Of a DNA stretch of 6,431 bases, positions 1 to 6,247 are shown one piece after another. A model generated the notes under the pieces. The model did no database searches. It had not been told where the DNA came from and was given only the letters and a program-made list of their open reading frames with translations. Source of the DNA: Saprospiraceae bacterium (GTDB lineage: Bacteria > Bacteroidota > Bacteroidia > Chitinophagales > Saprospiraceae); contig SLKL01000410.1 in the NCBI GenBank assembly GCA_007134625.1, forward strand, positions 1 through 6,431, given 5' to 3'. Numbering within the stretch: position 1 is the stretch's first letter; each line of letters begins with the position of its first letter. The position numbers and the translations under genes were made by a program.

Positions 1-2
1 TA

Positions 3-1712
3 CCTACAGTCCAAAAAGAAGAGGATTGGAATTCAAGAGAATTTTGGATGTTCATTGGCGCTATGGTAATAGCTATCGGTTCTGTACTTATCACTTACAG
101 TACTTCTCTACCTGTTTTCAATGCCATAATACAAACTTTTGATCCGCTATATGCTTCAAGGGTAATTGAAGACCCAATTAGCCATTACAATCAGCACCAA
201 CTCTGGGTTGCAGCTCTAATGGCTATTCTAACAGGTATTAGTATTGTTATGCGCTACAGAGGTACCAATTGGCAAAATTATAAAAGAAAGTTCTGGAGTA
301 TCACTCTTTTCGCAGCAGCCATTGCAGCGGTAATTACCTGGTTGCTTTTATTCTGGCTCAATATCGTTGCTTGGCAGTATGTCTTGTTGTTGTATGCGGC
401 TGTGTTTGCATTCATGGTCAATTTAGATTATCTTATCTTAAGAATTAAAGGGAATCTCAAGGCTGCAGGCGCAGCAATGGGCCACCTTGGTTTCGCCATG
501 ATGATTTTTGGTATAATCGCTACGGGCGTCAATAAAACCTATATATCCAGTAATGTATTTGCCCAAAGTGGTCTGCTTGAAGGTATGGAGGATGAAGATT
601 TGTTGAGTAATATTGTATTAATCAAAGGGGAACCCATGTTTATGCGTGGTTATATCGCTACATATCAAGGTGATCATTTTGATGGGATTACCCGCTCTTT
701 CGATATTGACTTTGTAAAAATTGATGCAGACGCTAATCCGATTGCTGAATTTACACTCAGTCCAAATGTGCAGTATGACAAGCGTTTTTCTAAGATTGAA
801 GCGGCAAATCCTGACATCAGACGTCGTCCTTTGGAAGATATTTTTACCAGGATATCAAGATTGCCGGCACAACAAATTGATCTTGAATCAGCACAAGAAA
901 TAGAAGATAGTTTAAGGTTTGAGACTTATTATATGAGTCTTGGAGATACTACCTTTACCAGCAAGCACTTTATTGTTCTGGATGAAATTCATCACGAAAT
1001 TTTACATCCTGAAAGTGACCCTGCTGCTAAGGACGACATTGCATTGACGCTCAAAATGCGTGTTCATAGTTTGGATAGTGATACGATATATACTGCATTG
1101 CCGGGAATCTCATTGAGGGGAGCATTTGTTTTCAGGTATCCTGAACAAATTGATCCGCTGAATATGCGTTTGCAATTATCCGATACCCTTATTGATGATT
1201 TATTTCTTGCTGAAACCGCACTTGAATTCACCACATATGAGGTAGCTCGGGGAGAAACTTTCGAATACAATGATTTTACCATACAATTCGTGGATGTTAA
1301 TCAAGAGCCCTGGCATCCTTCGTATGATCCTGCAGACGGGGATATTGCACTTTCAGCAATACTGGAGGTCACTAATAACATAACCGGATCAGTTGAAAGA
1401 ACAGAACCAGTATATCTAATCCGAGATGCTGTTCAAACTAATTTTAAAACTATGGTTCCGGAGGCAGGTCTCCATTTTCGTTTTACTCGTATAGATCCAA
1501 TGAGTGGAAAAATGACTTTCCTGGTTGCAGAGCAGGCTATGAAAACTTTTGATCTCCCGGTAGAAATTGCAGAAAATGTACCGAGGAGTGATTTCATCGT
1601 TTTGGAAGCTATAAAGTTTCAGGGACTGAATTTCTTCTGGCTGGGAACTATTATTATGCTATCAGGTCTGCTATTTTCGATGATTGTTAGATTAAGGGCA
1701 AAACTGGGATAA
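3..1712 (+). CDS. ccmF: CcmF/CcsA-family cytochrome c heme lyase, C-terminal part (5' end outside window)
   Basis: This inner-membrane protein of cytochrome c maturation presents heme to apocytochrome c on the periplasmic side. The frame is open from base 3, reading PTVQKEEDWNSREFW directly before the ATG at 48, and SREFWMFIGA is typical CcmF sequence, so 48 is not the true start and the gene begins upstream of the window. Visible are a hydrophobic segment just after FWMFIG, HYNQHQLW at the next helix, two or three helices at about bases 290-450, and the conserved GHLGFAMMIFG helix at 480-512. A soluble, presumably periplasmic, domain of about 350 residues follows, then a final helix (FFWLGTIIMLSGLLF) with a basic tail. 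The large soluble domain exceeds that of proteobacterial CcmF; from memory of the family, Bacteroidota homologues are similarly enlarged. The tryptophan-rich WWD heme loop should lie upstream and is not seen. The family is sure; the choice between the CcmF and CcsA names is conventional. Confidence 0.87.
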   Translation, partial: PTVQKEEDWNSREFWMFIGAMVIAIGSVLITYSTSLPVFNAIIQTFDPLYASRVIEDPISHYNQHQLWVAALMAILTGISIVMRYRGTNWQNYKRKFWSITLFAAAIAAVITWLLLFWLNIVAWQYVLLLYAAVFAFMVNLDYLILRIKGNLKAAGAAMGHLGFAMMIFGIIATGVNKTYISSNVFAQSGLLEGMEDEDLLSNIVLIKGEPMFMRGYIATYQGDHFDGITRSFDIDFVKIDADANPIAEFTLSPNVQYDKRFSKIEAANPDIRRRPLEDIFTRISRLPAQQIDLESAQEIEDSLRFETYYMSLGDTTFTSKHFIVLDEIHHEILHPESDPAAKDDIALTLKMRVHSLDSDTIYTALPGISLRGAFVFRYPEQIDPLNMRLQLSDTLIDDLFLAETALEFTTYEVARGETFEYNDFTIQFVDVNQEPWHPSYDPADGDIALSAILEVTNNITGSVERTEPVYLIRDAVQTNFKTMVPEAGLHFRFTRIDPMSGKMTFLVAEQAMKTFDLPVEIAENVPRSDFIVLEAIKFQGLNFFWLGTIIMLSGLLFSMIVRLRAKLG

Positions 1713-1757
1713 GAAAGAGTGCCTTTCAGTTTGAGGAAATATAATATTTGAAAAGAA

Positions 1758-1765
1758 TAATTTTG
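1758..1765 (+). promoter_or_regulatory. Possible Bacteroidota -7 promoter element (TAATTTTG)
   Basis: TAATTTTG matches the Bacteroidota -7 consensus TAnnTTTG. The nearest upstream TTTG (1730-1733) is 24 bases away, slightly beyond the usual 17-23 base spacing to the -33 element. If used, it would give a leader of roughly 160 bases containing the 8-base repeats before the DUF2520 gene. Such short AT-rich matches arise readily by chance. Confidence 0.22.
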
Positions 1766-1789
1766 TTTTCTCGAAGTATAAAGAAGATG

Positions 1790-1852
1790 GTTTAAGGCGC
1801 AAGGTTTTTAGTGCAAAAGTTTTCCTTAAACTTTACACCTTCCCCCTTAAAC
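1790..1852. repeat. Three copies of an 8-base repeat (one inverted, two direct)
   Basis: GTTTAAGG at 1790-1797 is the exact reverse complement of CCTTAAAC at 1824-1831, and CCTTAAAC occurs again at 1845-1852. The two direct copies begin 21 bases apart, about two helical turns. The inverted pair could form an 8-bp stem with a 26-base loop, too open for a typical terminator. The arrangement could be a regulator binding site upstream of the DUF2520 gene or coincidence in AT-rich DNA; the repeats themselves are exact. Confidence 0.4.
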
Positions 1853-1931
1853 AACATCAGTTTAACGGTAACCAATAGTTAAAATACTACCACAATAAAA
1901 GGTGAGTAGGAATAGAATAGATAAGAATATT

Positions 1932-2717
1932 ATGAGTGATGCCATTGTTATAGTTGGGTATGGGAATGTTGGCCACCACCTGCTCATGGCATTTTCTAAA
2001 AATACAGACCACAAGATATTTGTTGTTTGTAAGAAAAAGATAGATACTGAGCTTATTTCTAATCCCTCCGTTTATTGGATTGACGAAAGTGAGTTGCCGG
2101 AAAAACCACCTTTATATTGCTTTCTCACCGTCAGGGATGATCAAATCAAAAAGACTGCTGAATCCCTCCCAAAAAACTGGTTAAAGGAAAGTACAATTGT
2201 GCATTGTTCCGGGGTTTTAGCTGCCGACTACTTAAAACAGATTTGCACTCATTTTGCTTTATTTTATCCACTGAATTCCTTTTCAAAAGAAATCCCTTTT
2301 GTATGGGATGACGTTCCTGTTTTTATAGATTCTTCTGATAAAAGTGATAAGGAGGAATTAAGAGTTTTAGCTGAAAAATTGGGCGCCAAACCAATTGAAA
2401 ATAATGATAGTATTAGAGAGCAGTTACATGTAGCAGCAGTAATGGTTAATAATTTCACCAATCATTGGTTCCGTCTTGCAGCTGAATATTTGGAAGAAAA
2501 AGAGATCCCTTTTAAATACTTGTTACCCCTCATCAGGACAACTATTTCTAAATTGGATTATGAGTCACCTGAAAAAGCACAAACAGGTCCTGCTATCAGA
2601 GGAGATATCAACACCATTGATAAACACCTGAAAATGATAACAAAAATGGAGGTTCTTGAACTTTATAAAAAAATGTCTGCCTCCATCAATCCTTCAATTA
2701 AAGATAAACTAGAATGA
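1932..2717 (+). CDS. Rossmann-like and DUF2520 domain-containing protein (putative NAD(P)-dependent oxidoreductase)
   Basis: This 261-residue cytoplasmic protein has an N-terminal Rossmann domain and a C-terminal helical DUF2520 domain, an architecture related to pyrroline-5-carboxylate reductase and prephenate dehydrogenase-like enzymes. The substrate is unknown. The dinucleotide loop VGYGNVG is at residues 8-14, followed by VRDDQI (67-72), HCSGV (91-95) and FYPLNSFSKE (111-120). DUF2520 signatures are LHVAAVMVNNFTNH (165-178), PLIRTT (199-204) and AQTGPAIRGD (216-225). The ATG at 1932 is preferred because it puts the Rossmann strand right at the N-terminus, as usual in this family; an in-frame GTG at 1902 would add ten polar residues. 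No clear Shine-Dalgarno site precedes either start. The last four bases overlap the next gene (ATGA), implying coupled translation. Length is normal and every family motif is intact. Confidence 0.9.
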   Translation: MSDAIVIVGYGNVGHHLLMAFSKNTDHKIFVVCKKKIDTELISNPSVYWIDESELPEKPPLYCFLTVRDDQIKKTAESLPKNWLKESTIVHCSGVLAADYLKQICTHFALFYPLNSFSKEIPFVWDDVPVFIDSSDKSDKEELRVLAEKLGAKPIENNDSIREQLHVAAVMVNNFTNHWFRLAAEYLEEKEIPFKYLLPLIRTTISKLDYESPEKAQTGPAIRGDINTIDKHLKMITKMEVLELYKKMSASINPSIKDKLE

Positions 2718-2986
2718 GAATCGTAAATACTATACCTCATCCGTTTTTTGTAGTTGAGATATTTTTCTACGCTGAAAAATATACCTTAAAAATCAAATTC
2801 AGAGGGTTAGAACAAAGCTACCCTATTCCCACTGAACATCTGGATGCCACGGTAAAGGCTTTAAATGACCCCGGATATGATTTTTATACAGAAGCATCGG
2901 TGGCTTTTAAAACCATGCAGACCACCTTGGTCGATATGCTCAAGACTTTTGATTCAGGAAATTTTGAAGAAGAGGAAATAATCTGA
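2714..2986 (+). CDS. Uncharacterised 90-residue protein, translationally coupled to the DUF2520 gene
   Basis: I cannot assign a family. Coding status is supported by the ATGA overlap with the upstream stop and by protein-like composition. The N-terminal half (residues 1-40) looks like beta strands: an opening MRIVNTIPHP, then hydrophobic alternation (FFVVEIFFYAEKYTLKIKF), then EQSYPIP. The second half (about 41-80) looks helical, with LDATVKAL and a long amphipathic stretch through VAFKTMQTTLVDMLKTF, and the protein ends in an acidic EEEEII tail. There is no signal peptide, convincing membrane segment, cysteine pair or catalytic motif, so it is probably a small soluble cytoplasmic protein. 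The opening resembles small hypothetical proteins I associate with Bacteroidota, but that is from memory only. Its coupling suggests it works with, or is made in proportion to, the DUF2520 protein. It ends 72 bases before comF. Confidence 0.75.
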   Translation: MRIVNTIPHPFFVVEIFFYAEKYTLKIKFRGLEQSYPIPTEHLDATVKALNDPGYDFYTEASVAFKTMQTTLVDMLKTFDSGNFEEEEII

Positions 2987-3058
2987 GTAATTAAAAAATA
3001 AGAATCTATCTGGGTACATTTTTCTGCCTTTATACACATAATTATCAAAAGGTGAAAA

Positions 3059-3772
3059 ATGCTATATGATTCTTTGATAAAACCCATAACATCTTTAACA
3101 GACCTTATTTTTCCAGAACTCTGCCCTTGTTGTCAGCACAGCAGGCCAATGAATAATCATATTTTATGCCTTTCCTGTCTGGCCGATTTGCCTTTTACGG
3201 GCCATGAAAAATACCCATTAGAAAACGAAACTGCTATAACCTTCTGGGGCCGAATACCATTGAAAGCAGCATGCTCTATTTTTTATTTCAACCCAAAAGG
3301 TAAAATAAGGAATGTACTACACCGTATAAAATATGAAGGCAGAAAAGACATTGCTGTTGAAATGGGAAAACTTATGGGTCAATATGTAGAAAAAGCGGAG
3401 GAATTGCGAACAGCAGAGCTTATCCTACCGGTTCCCCTCCACCCAAAAAGAAAAACAGCCCGCGGTTTCAATCAATGTGACTTTTTAGCGAAAGGACTTT
3501 CACAAAAAACCGGCATTCCCTGGATAACAGACGCTGTTATAAGAACAAGAAACAATCCTACACAAACTAAATTAAACAGGGAGCTCCGTTTTGAAAACAC
3601 CAATCAATTATTTCAGGTCATCAAGCCCGAACTTATCAAAAATAAACACCTCATTTTATTGGATGATGTAATCACCACAGGAGCCACACTGGAAAGTTTC
3701 GCGGAAGTAATATTAAATGCCGGAGCAACCTCAGTATCTATAGTCACTTTGGCCTGTGGAGAACTGTTGTAA
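3059..3772 (+). CDS. comF: ComF family protein (phosphoribosyltransferase fold)
   Basis: This 237-residue cytoplasmic protein belongs to the ComF/GntX family, which has a type I phosphoribosyltransferase fold. In naturally competent bacteria members take part in DNA uptake; elsewhere the role is poorly defined. The N-terminal zinc-finger-like region carries FPELCPCC (18-25) and CLSC (37-40), giving four or five candidate metal ligands. The core has IKYEGRKD (90-97), the family-typical LPVPLHPKRKTARGFNQ (123-139) and the PRPP-binding loop LILLDDVITTGAT (198-210) with its paired aspartates 202 and 203. The ATG at 3059 gives the usual short lead into the cysteine motif and is preceded by purine-rich AAAAGGTGAAAA. 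Length is normal for the family and no key residue is missing. It may be cotranscribed with the two genes upstream, from which a 72-base gap separates it. I see no other competence gene in the window, so a DNA-uptake role is not supported by context. Confidence 0.9.
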   Translation: MLYDSLIKPITSLTDLIFPELCPCCQHSRPMNNHILCLSCLADLPFTGHEKYPLENETAITFWGRIPLKAACSIFYFNPKGKIRNVLHRIKYEGRKDIAVEMGKLMGQYVEKAEELRTAELILPVPLHPKRKTARGFNQCDFLAKGLSQKTGIPWITDAVIRTRNNPTQTKLNRELRFENTNQLFQVIKPELIKNKHLILLDDVITTGATLESFAEVILNAGATSVSIVTLACGELL

Positions 3773-3836
3773 TATGTTAAGCAAAATAATCATGGTATCT
3801 ACTATATATGCCCTGCGTTTATATTGTTAAAAACCT

Positions 3837-3844
3837 TATATTTG
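3837..3844 (+). promoter_or_regulatory. Possible -7 promoter element (TATATTTG) for the dihydroorotase-like gene
   Basis: TATATTTG is an exact match to the Bacteroidota -7 consensus TAnnTTTG and lies 30 bases upstream of the ATG at 3875, which would leave a leader of about 20-25 bases. No TTG or TTTG sits at the expected 17-23 base distance upstream, so the -33 half is missing. Its position in a 102-base gap between genes supports it moderately. Confidence 0.33.
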
Positions 3845-3874
3845 CCCAGGCTTTAAACCAATCAACTTTAGCGC

Positions 3875-5134
3875 ATGGCAATTCTGATCAAAAATGCTAC
3901 AATTATCAATCCCGGCGGCAAAAATTACAGCGGCGAAGTGGATGTCTTGATTGAAAATGGGGTGATCAGAAAAATAGGGAAAAGATTACCCAAAGGAGAG
4001 GCTGATGTAGTGGAAAGAAAAAATCTCCATATATCTCCGGGATGGATAGATATAGGTACTCAGGCGGGAGAGCCGGGATTTGAGCAACGCGAGACATTGG
4101 AGACACTAGCAGCAGCAGCTGTGAAGGGCGGCTTTACAAAAGTGGTATTGGCACCAAATACCGATCCTGTAATCATGAGAAGAGCAGATATTGACTCGGT
4201 CATTAAGAAGACGGAGAACCTCACTGTAAATATACTTCCTTCCGGTGCTGCAACTGCTGACTGCAAAGGCAAAGACCTCAATGAATACATGGATATGGCA
4301 ACCTCAGGAGCCGTGGCATTTACTGATGGGAGAAATGGCTTGAGAGATCCCGGTTGTCTCAGTAGATCCCTGATGTATGCAGAATCAGCAGGCAGACCGA
4401 TTATCAACAGACCCCTTCAGATGAGTTTTAACCCATTTGGGGTAATACACGAGGGAAAAGTTAGCGTGAGTCTTGGTCTTGAGGGCATTGCTACCGAGGC
4501 TGAGGTGATAGCTATTCAGCAGGATTTAATGGTTTTGGCATATTCAGGGGGCAGGCTGATTTCATTGGGGATCAGCAGTGAAAAAGCCCTGAAAGCGCTC
4601 TCCACAAATCATACCAATCACTTTGCCGGTGTCGCTGCTATGAACTTGTTATATACTGATGATACACTAAATGATTTTGATACTTCATTTAAGGTCCTGC
4701 CTCCTCTCAGACAGGAAAGCGACCGAAAAGCCTTGATCAAAGGCATTCAGTCCGGTAAAATTAAGTTTATCTTCAGTAATCACGATCCCATGGAAAGTGA
4801 ATTAAAAGATGTTGAATTTGGCGCTGCAGCATTTGGGGCTTCAACCCTGGAGACTGCTTTTCAGATGAGTTGGACGGCATTGAAAGGAAAAGTAGATTTA
4901 GAAGATTTGATTTCACTATTTACTTCCGGTCCTGCCGAAGCACTTGGGATTGAAATTCCAAAAATAGAAGTGGGACAAATTGCTGATCTCTGTTTCTTCA
5001 ATCCTGAAGACGAAGAACTTATTTTACGGGAGGATATTCATTCACTATCAAAAGCAGTACCCTCTATTAATACTAAGCTAAAAGGAAAAGTTTTTGGAAC
5101 CTTAATCGGTTCTAATCTCAATTTAGTCCAATAA
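3875..5134 (+). CDS. Dihydroorotase-family (amidohydrolase) protein with degenerate active site
   Basis: This 419-residue protein has the overall layout of type I dihydroorotase (PyrC), which closes carbamoyl-aspartate to dihydroorotate in pyrimidine synthesis. An N-terminal beta domain (ILIKNATIINPGG, residues 3-15) leads into a TIM-barrel, and LEVGQIADL-like sequence (IEVGQIADL, 364-372) closes the C-terminal beta domain. The barrel keeps SPGWID (54-59), EPGFEQRETLET (66-77), GGFTKVVLAPNTDPV (85-99) and AFTDG (148-152). The metal motif DxHxHxR is D-I-G-T-Q-A-G (59-65), so both histidines and the substrate arginine are gone. HVST is replaced by GISS (232-235), and TDHAPH by SNHDPM (301-306), losing the catalytic aspartate. 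It is therefore probably not a zinc dihydroorotase. It may be a non-catalytic partner of aspartate carbamoyltransferase, as known for inactive PyrC homologues in other bacteria, or have another role. Automatic annotation would call it dihydroorotase. The frame is intact, so it is not a decayed pseudogene. Confidence 0.85.
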   Translation: MAILIKNATIINPGGKNYSGEVDVLIENGVIRKIGKRLPKGEADVVERKNLHISPGWIDIGTQAGEPGFEQRETLETLAAAAVKGGFTKVVLAPNTDPVIMRRADIDSVIKKTENLTVNILPSGAATADCKGKDLNEYMDMATSGAVAFTDGRNGLRDPGCLSRSLMYAESAGRPIINRPLQMSFNPFGVIHEGKVSVSLGLEGIATEAEVIAIQQDLMVLAYSGGRLISLGISSEKALKALSTNHTNHFAGVAAMNLLYTDDTLNDFDTSFKVLPPLRQESDRKALIKGIQSGKIKFIFSNHDPMESELKDVEFGAAAFGASTLETAFQMSWTALKGKVDLEDLISLFTSGPAEALGIEIPKIEVGQIADLCFFNPEDEELILREDIHSLSKAVPSINTKLKGKVFGTLIGSNLNLVQ

Positions 5135-5144
5135 TTTTTTCTAA

Positions 5145-5154
5145 AATAGCTATT
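5145..5154. repeat. 10-base perfect palindrome AATAGCTATT
   Basis: AATAGCTATT is its own reverse complement and lies in the 65-base gap between the dihydroorotase-like gene and the first DUF4199 gene, just after a TTTTTT run. It has no loop, so it is not a hairpin terminator; it could be a small operator or chance. Confidence 0.2.
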
Positions 5155-5199
5155 ATTTGTAATTTGCAGGCGATTAAAATAAACCAAAAATAAACTACT

Positions 5200-5733
5200 A
5201 TGGAAAATAAAGTTTCAACATTCAATACAGCTACCCGCTACGGACTTTTTGCAGGTCTGATTTTAATTGTGTGGGCATTATTCGCTATGGTAATTTTTGA
5301 CCGAACAAGCTTTTTGGCATCATTTTTGGGAATACTAGTTACAACTGCAATAACTATTGGTGCGTCGGTAATGGCAATCAACTATCACCGGGATAAAGAA
5401 CTTGGGGGATATATCAGTTTTTCTAAGGCTTTTGTGGTCAGTATTTTAACAATACTTATTGCAGGAGCAATTATGTCTGTTTTTTCCGTTGTGGACAGGA
5501 CCATAATTAATCCAGACCTTTATGAAGGCCAAATGGATGAAATGGCAATTATGTATGAAGACATGGGGATGGATGATGAGGCGATTGATATGGCACTTAG
5601 AGTATTTGAAATATTCCTATCACCATTTGGGGTCTTTTTTACTGGAATTTTGACTTATGCATTTTTTGGAGCCATTATTTCGCTGATTACTGCACTTATT
5701 TTAAAACGAGAGGAGCCAACACCTGATTTTTAA
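5200..5733 (+). CDS. DUF4199 domain-containing membrane protein
   Basis: This 177-residue integral membrane protein of unknown function has the DUF4199 layout common in Bacteroidota. Four membrane helices are predicted by eye at about residues 14-33, 38-60, 76-98 and 142-168. The family-like GGYISFSKAF (69-78) precedes helix 3, and VDRTIINPDLY (98-108) follows it, corresponding to the DP-containing segment usual after helix 3. Between helices 3 and 4 is an acidic, methionine-rich stretch (112-131, with Met at 112, 115, 118, 122, 124 and 131), probably an amphipathic helix outside the membrane. The ATG at 5200 follows an A-rich leader and gives the normal short N-terminus. It starts a close-packed group: a second similar membrane protein begins 10 bases later, followed directly by a glycosyltransferase. 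A role in envelope or glycolipid biogenesis is inferred from context only. Confidence 0.82.
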   Translation: MENKVSTFNTATRYGLFAGLILIVWALFAMVIFDRTSFLASFLGILVTTAITIGASVMAINYHRDKELGGYISFSKAFVVSILTILIAGAIMSVFSVVDRTIINPDLYEGQMDEMAIMYEDMGMDDEAIDMALRVFEIFLSPFGVFFTGILTYAFFGAIISLITALILKREEPTPDF

Positions 5734-5743
5734 GAAATAAAAT

Positions 5744-6247
5744 ATGTTTGACGACAACAAGAAAACCGGTGTCATCTGTGGGTTGACTGTCGGGGTGTAT
5801 ATGTTTTTGCTCTGGATGGTACAAAAGGAGCTGCTGTTCAATTTATGGGTGCTTAATCTGAGCTGGCTACCCTATTTTTATTTCATTTTTATATCTATCA
5901 AAAACCACCACCAAAAAGACCCTGATACTGATTTCCGGTCTATGGTAAGAGCCGGTTTTGTGGTTTATTTGATTGCGCAGATATTCTGGTACATCACCTT
6001 CTATTTATTGTTTTTTGAGATAGATCCACAACTAAGGGAAATCCAGGCAGAGATAGAATTAGAGCGAATAGAGGAGTCTATTGGGATTTTAGGACAGGAA
6101 CGTGCTGATGAAATGGCGCGTTTACTTGAGACCGCTGAAGGTAAAATGCGCCCAAGAGATCTGCTCAGACAATTTATCCCATCTTTACTGCCGGGTTTTA
6201 TTATTGCTGCTATCTTTGCCTTAATTGTAAGAAGAGCATCTGAATAA
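5744..6247 (+). CDS. Second DUF4199-like membrane protein
   Basis: This 167-residue integral membrane protein has the same architecture as its upstream neighbour: membrane helices at about residues 7-25, 35-51, 69-92 and 146-163. A charged, probably coiled helix (about 97-140, rich in Glu, Arg and Lys) separates helices 3 and 4. DFRSMVRAGF (63-72) before helix 3 and FFEIDPQL (90-97) after it match the F-x-x-x-x-x-x-GF and IDP pattern of DUF4199. Sequence identity to the first copy is low, so this is an old duplication or two independent family members rather than a recent repeat. Its stop TAA (6245-6247) is immediately followed, in the same frame, by the ATG of the glycosyltransferase. Function is unknown; a membrane partner for the glycosyltransferase is an inference. 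The family call is less certain than for the first copy. Confidence 0.75.
   Translation: MFDDNKKTGVICGLTVGVYMFLLWMVQKELLFNLWVLNLSWLPYFYFIFISIKNHHQKDPDTDFRSMVRAGFVVYLIAQIFWYITFYLLFFEIDPQLREIQAEIELERIEESIGILGQERADEMARLLETAEGKMRPRDLLRQFIPSLLPGFIIAAIFALIVRRASE

Larger units (their letters stand above)
1713..1931. other. Intergenic spacer between ccmF and the DUF2520 gene
   Basis: This non-coding gap of 219 bases is AT-rich and has no credible small gene on either strand. It holds a short GAAAG-AGTGC-CTTTC dyad directly after the ccmF stop (1713-1727) without a T-run, a promoter-like TAATTTTG at 1758-1765, and three copies of an 8-base repeat at 1790-1852. It is the longest gap in the window, so the DUF2520 gene probably has its own promoter here. 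Confidence 0.6.

Noticed and set aside
48..50. ATG at 48 as start of the first gene
   Set aside because: The same frame is open back to base 3 and encodes SREFW directly before MFIGA, a contiguous CcmF-type sequence, so this methionine is internal.
1713..1727. GAAAG-AGTGC-CTTTC hairpin as terminator of ccmF
   Set aside because: The stem is only five pairs, mostly A-T, and no T-run follows.
1902..1931. GTG at 1902 as start of the DUF2520 protein
   Set aside because: It would add a polar ten-residue extension before the first Rossmann strand; ATG at 1932 places the GxGxxG loop where the family normally has it. It cannot be fully excluded.
4060..4407. Minus-strand open frame of 115 codons inside the dihydroorotase-like gene
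   Set aside because: It lies entirely within a convincing family-matching gene on the other strand, and its translation shows no recognisable domain.
5151..5166. TATTATTTG and TAATTTG as a promoter for the first DUF4199 gene
   Set aside because: Neither has the exact TAnnTTTG spacing (one base too many, one too few), and no proper -33 element is found upstream, although a promoter in this gap remains possible.
5743..5750. TATGTTTG as a -7 promoter element
   Set aside because: It overlaps the start codon of the second DUF4199-like gene, which sits ten bases after its neighbour in an apparent operon; a chance match.
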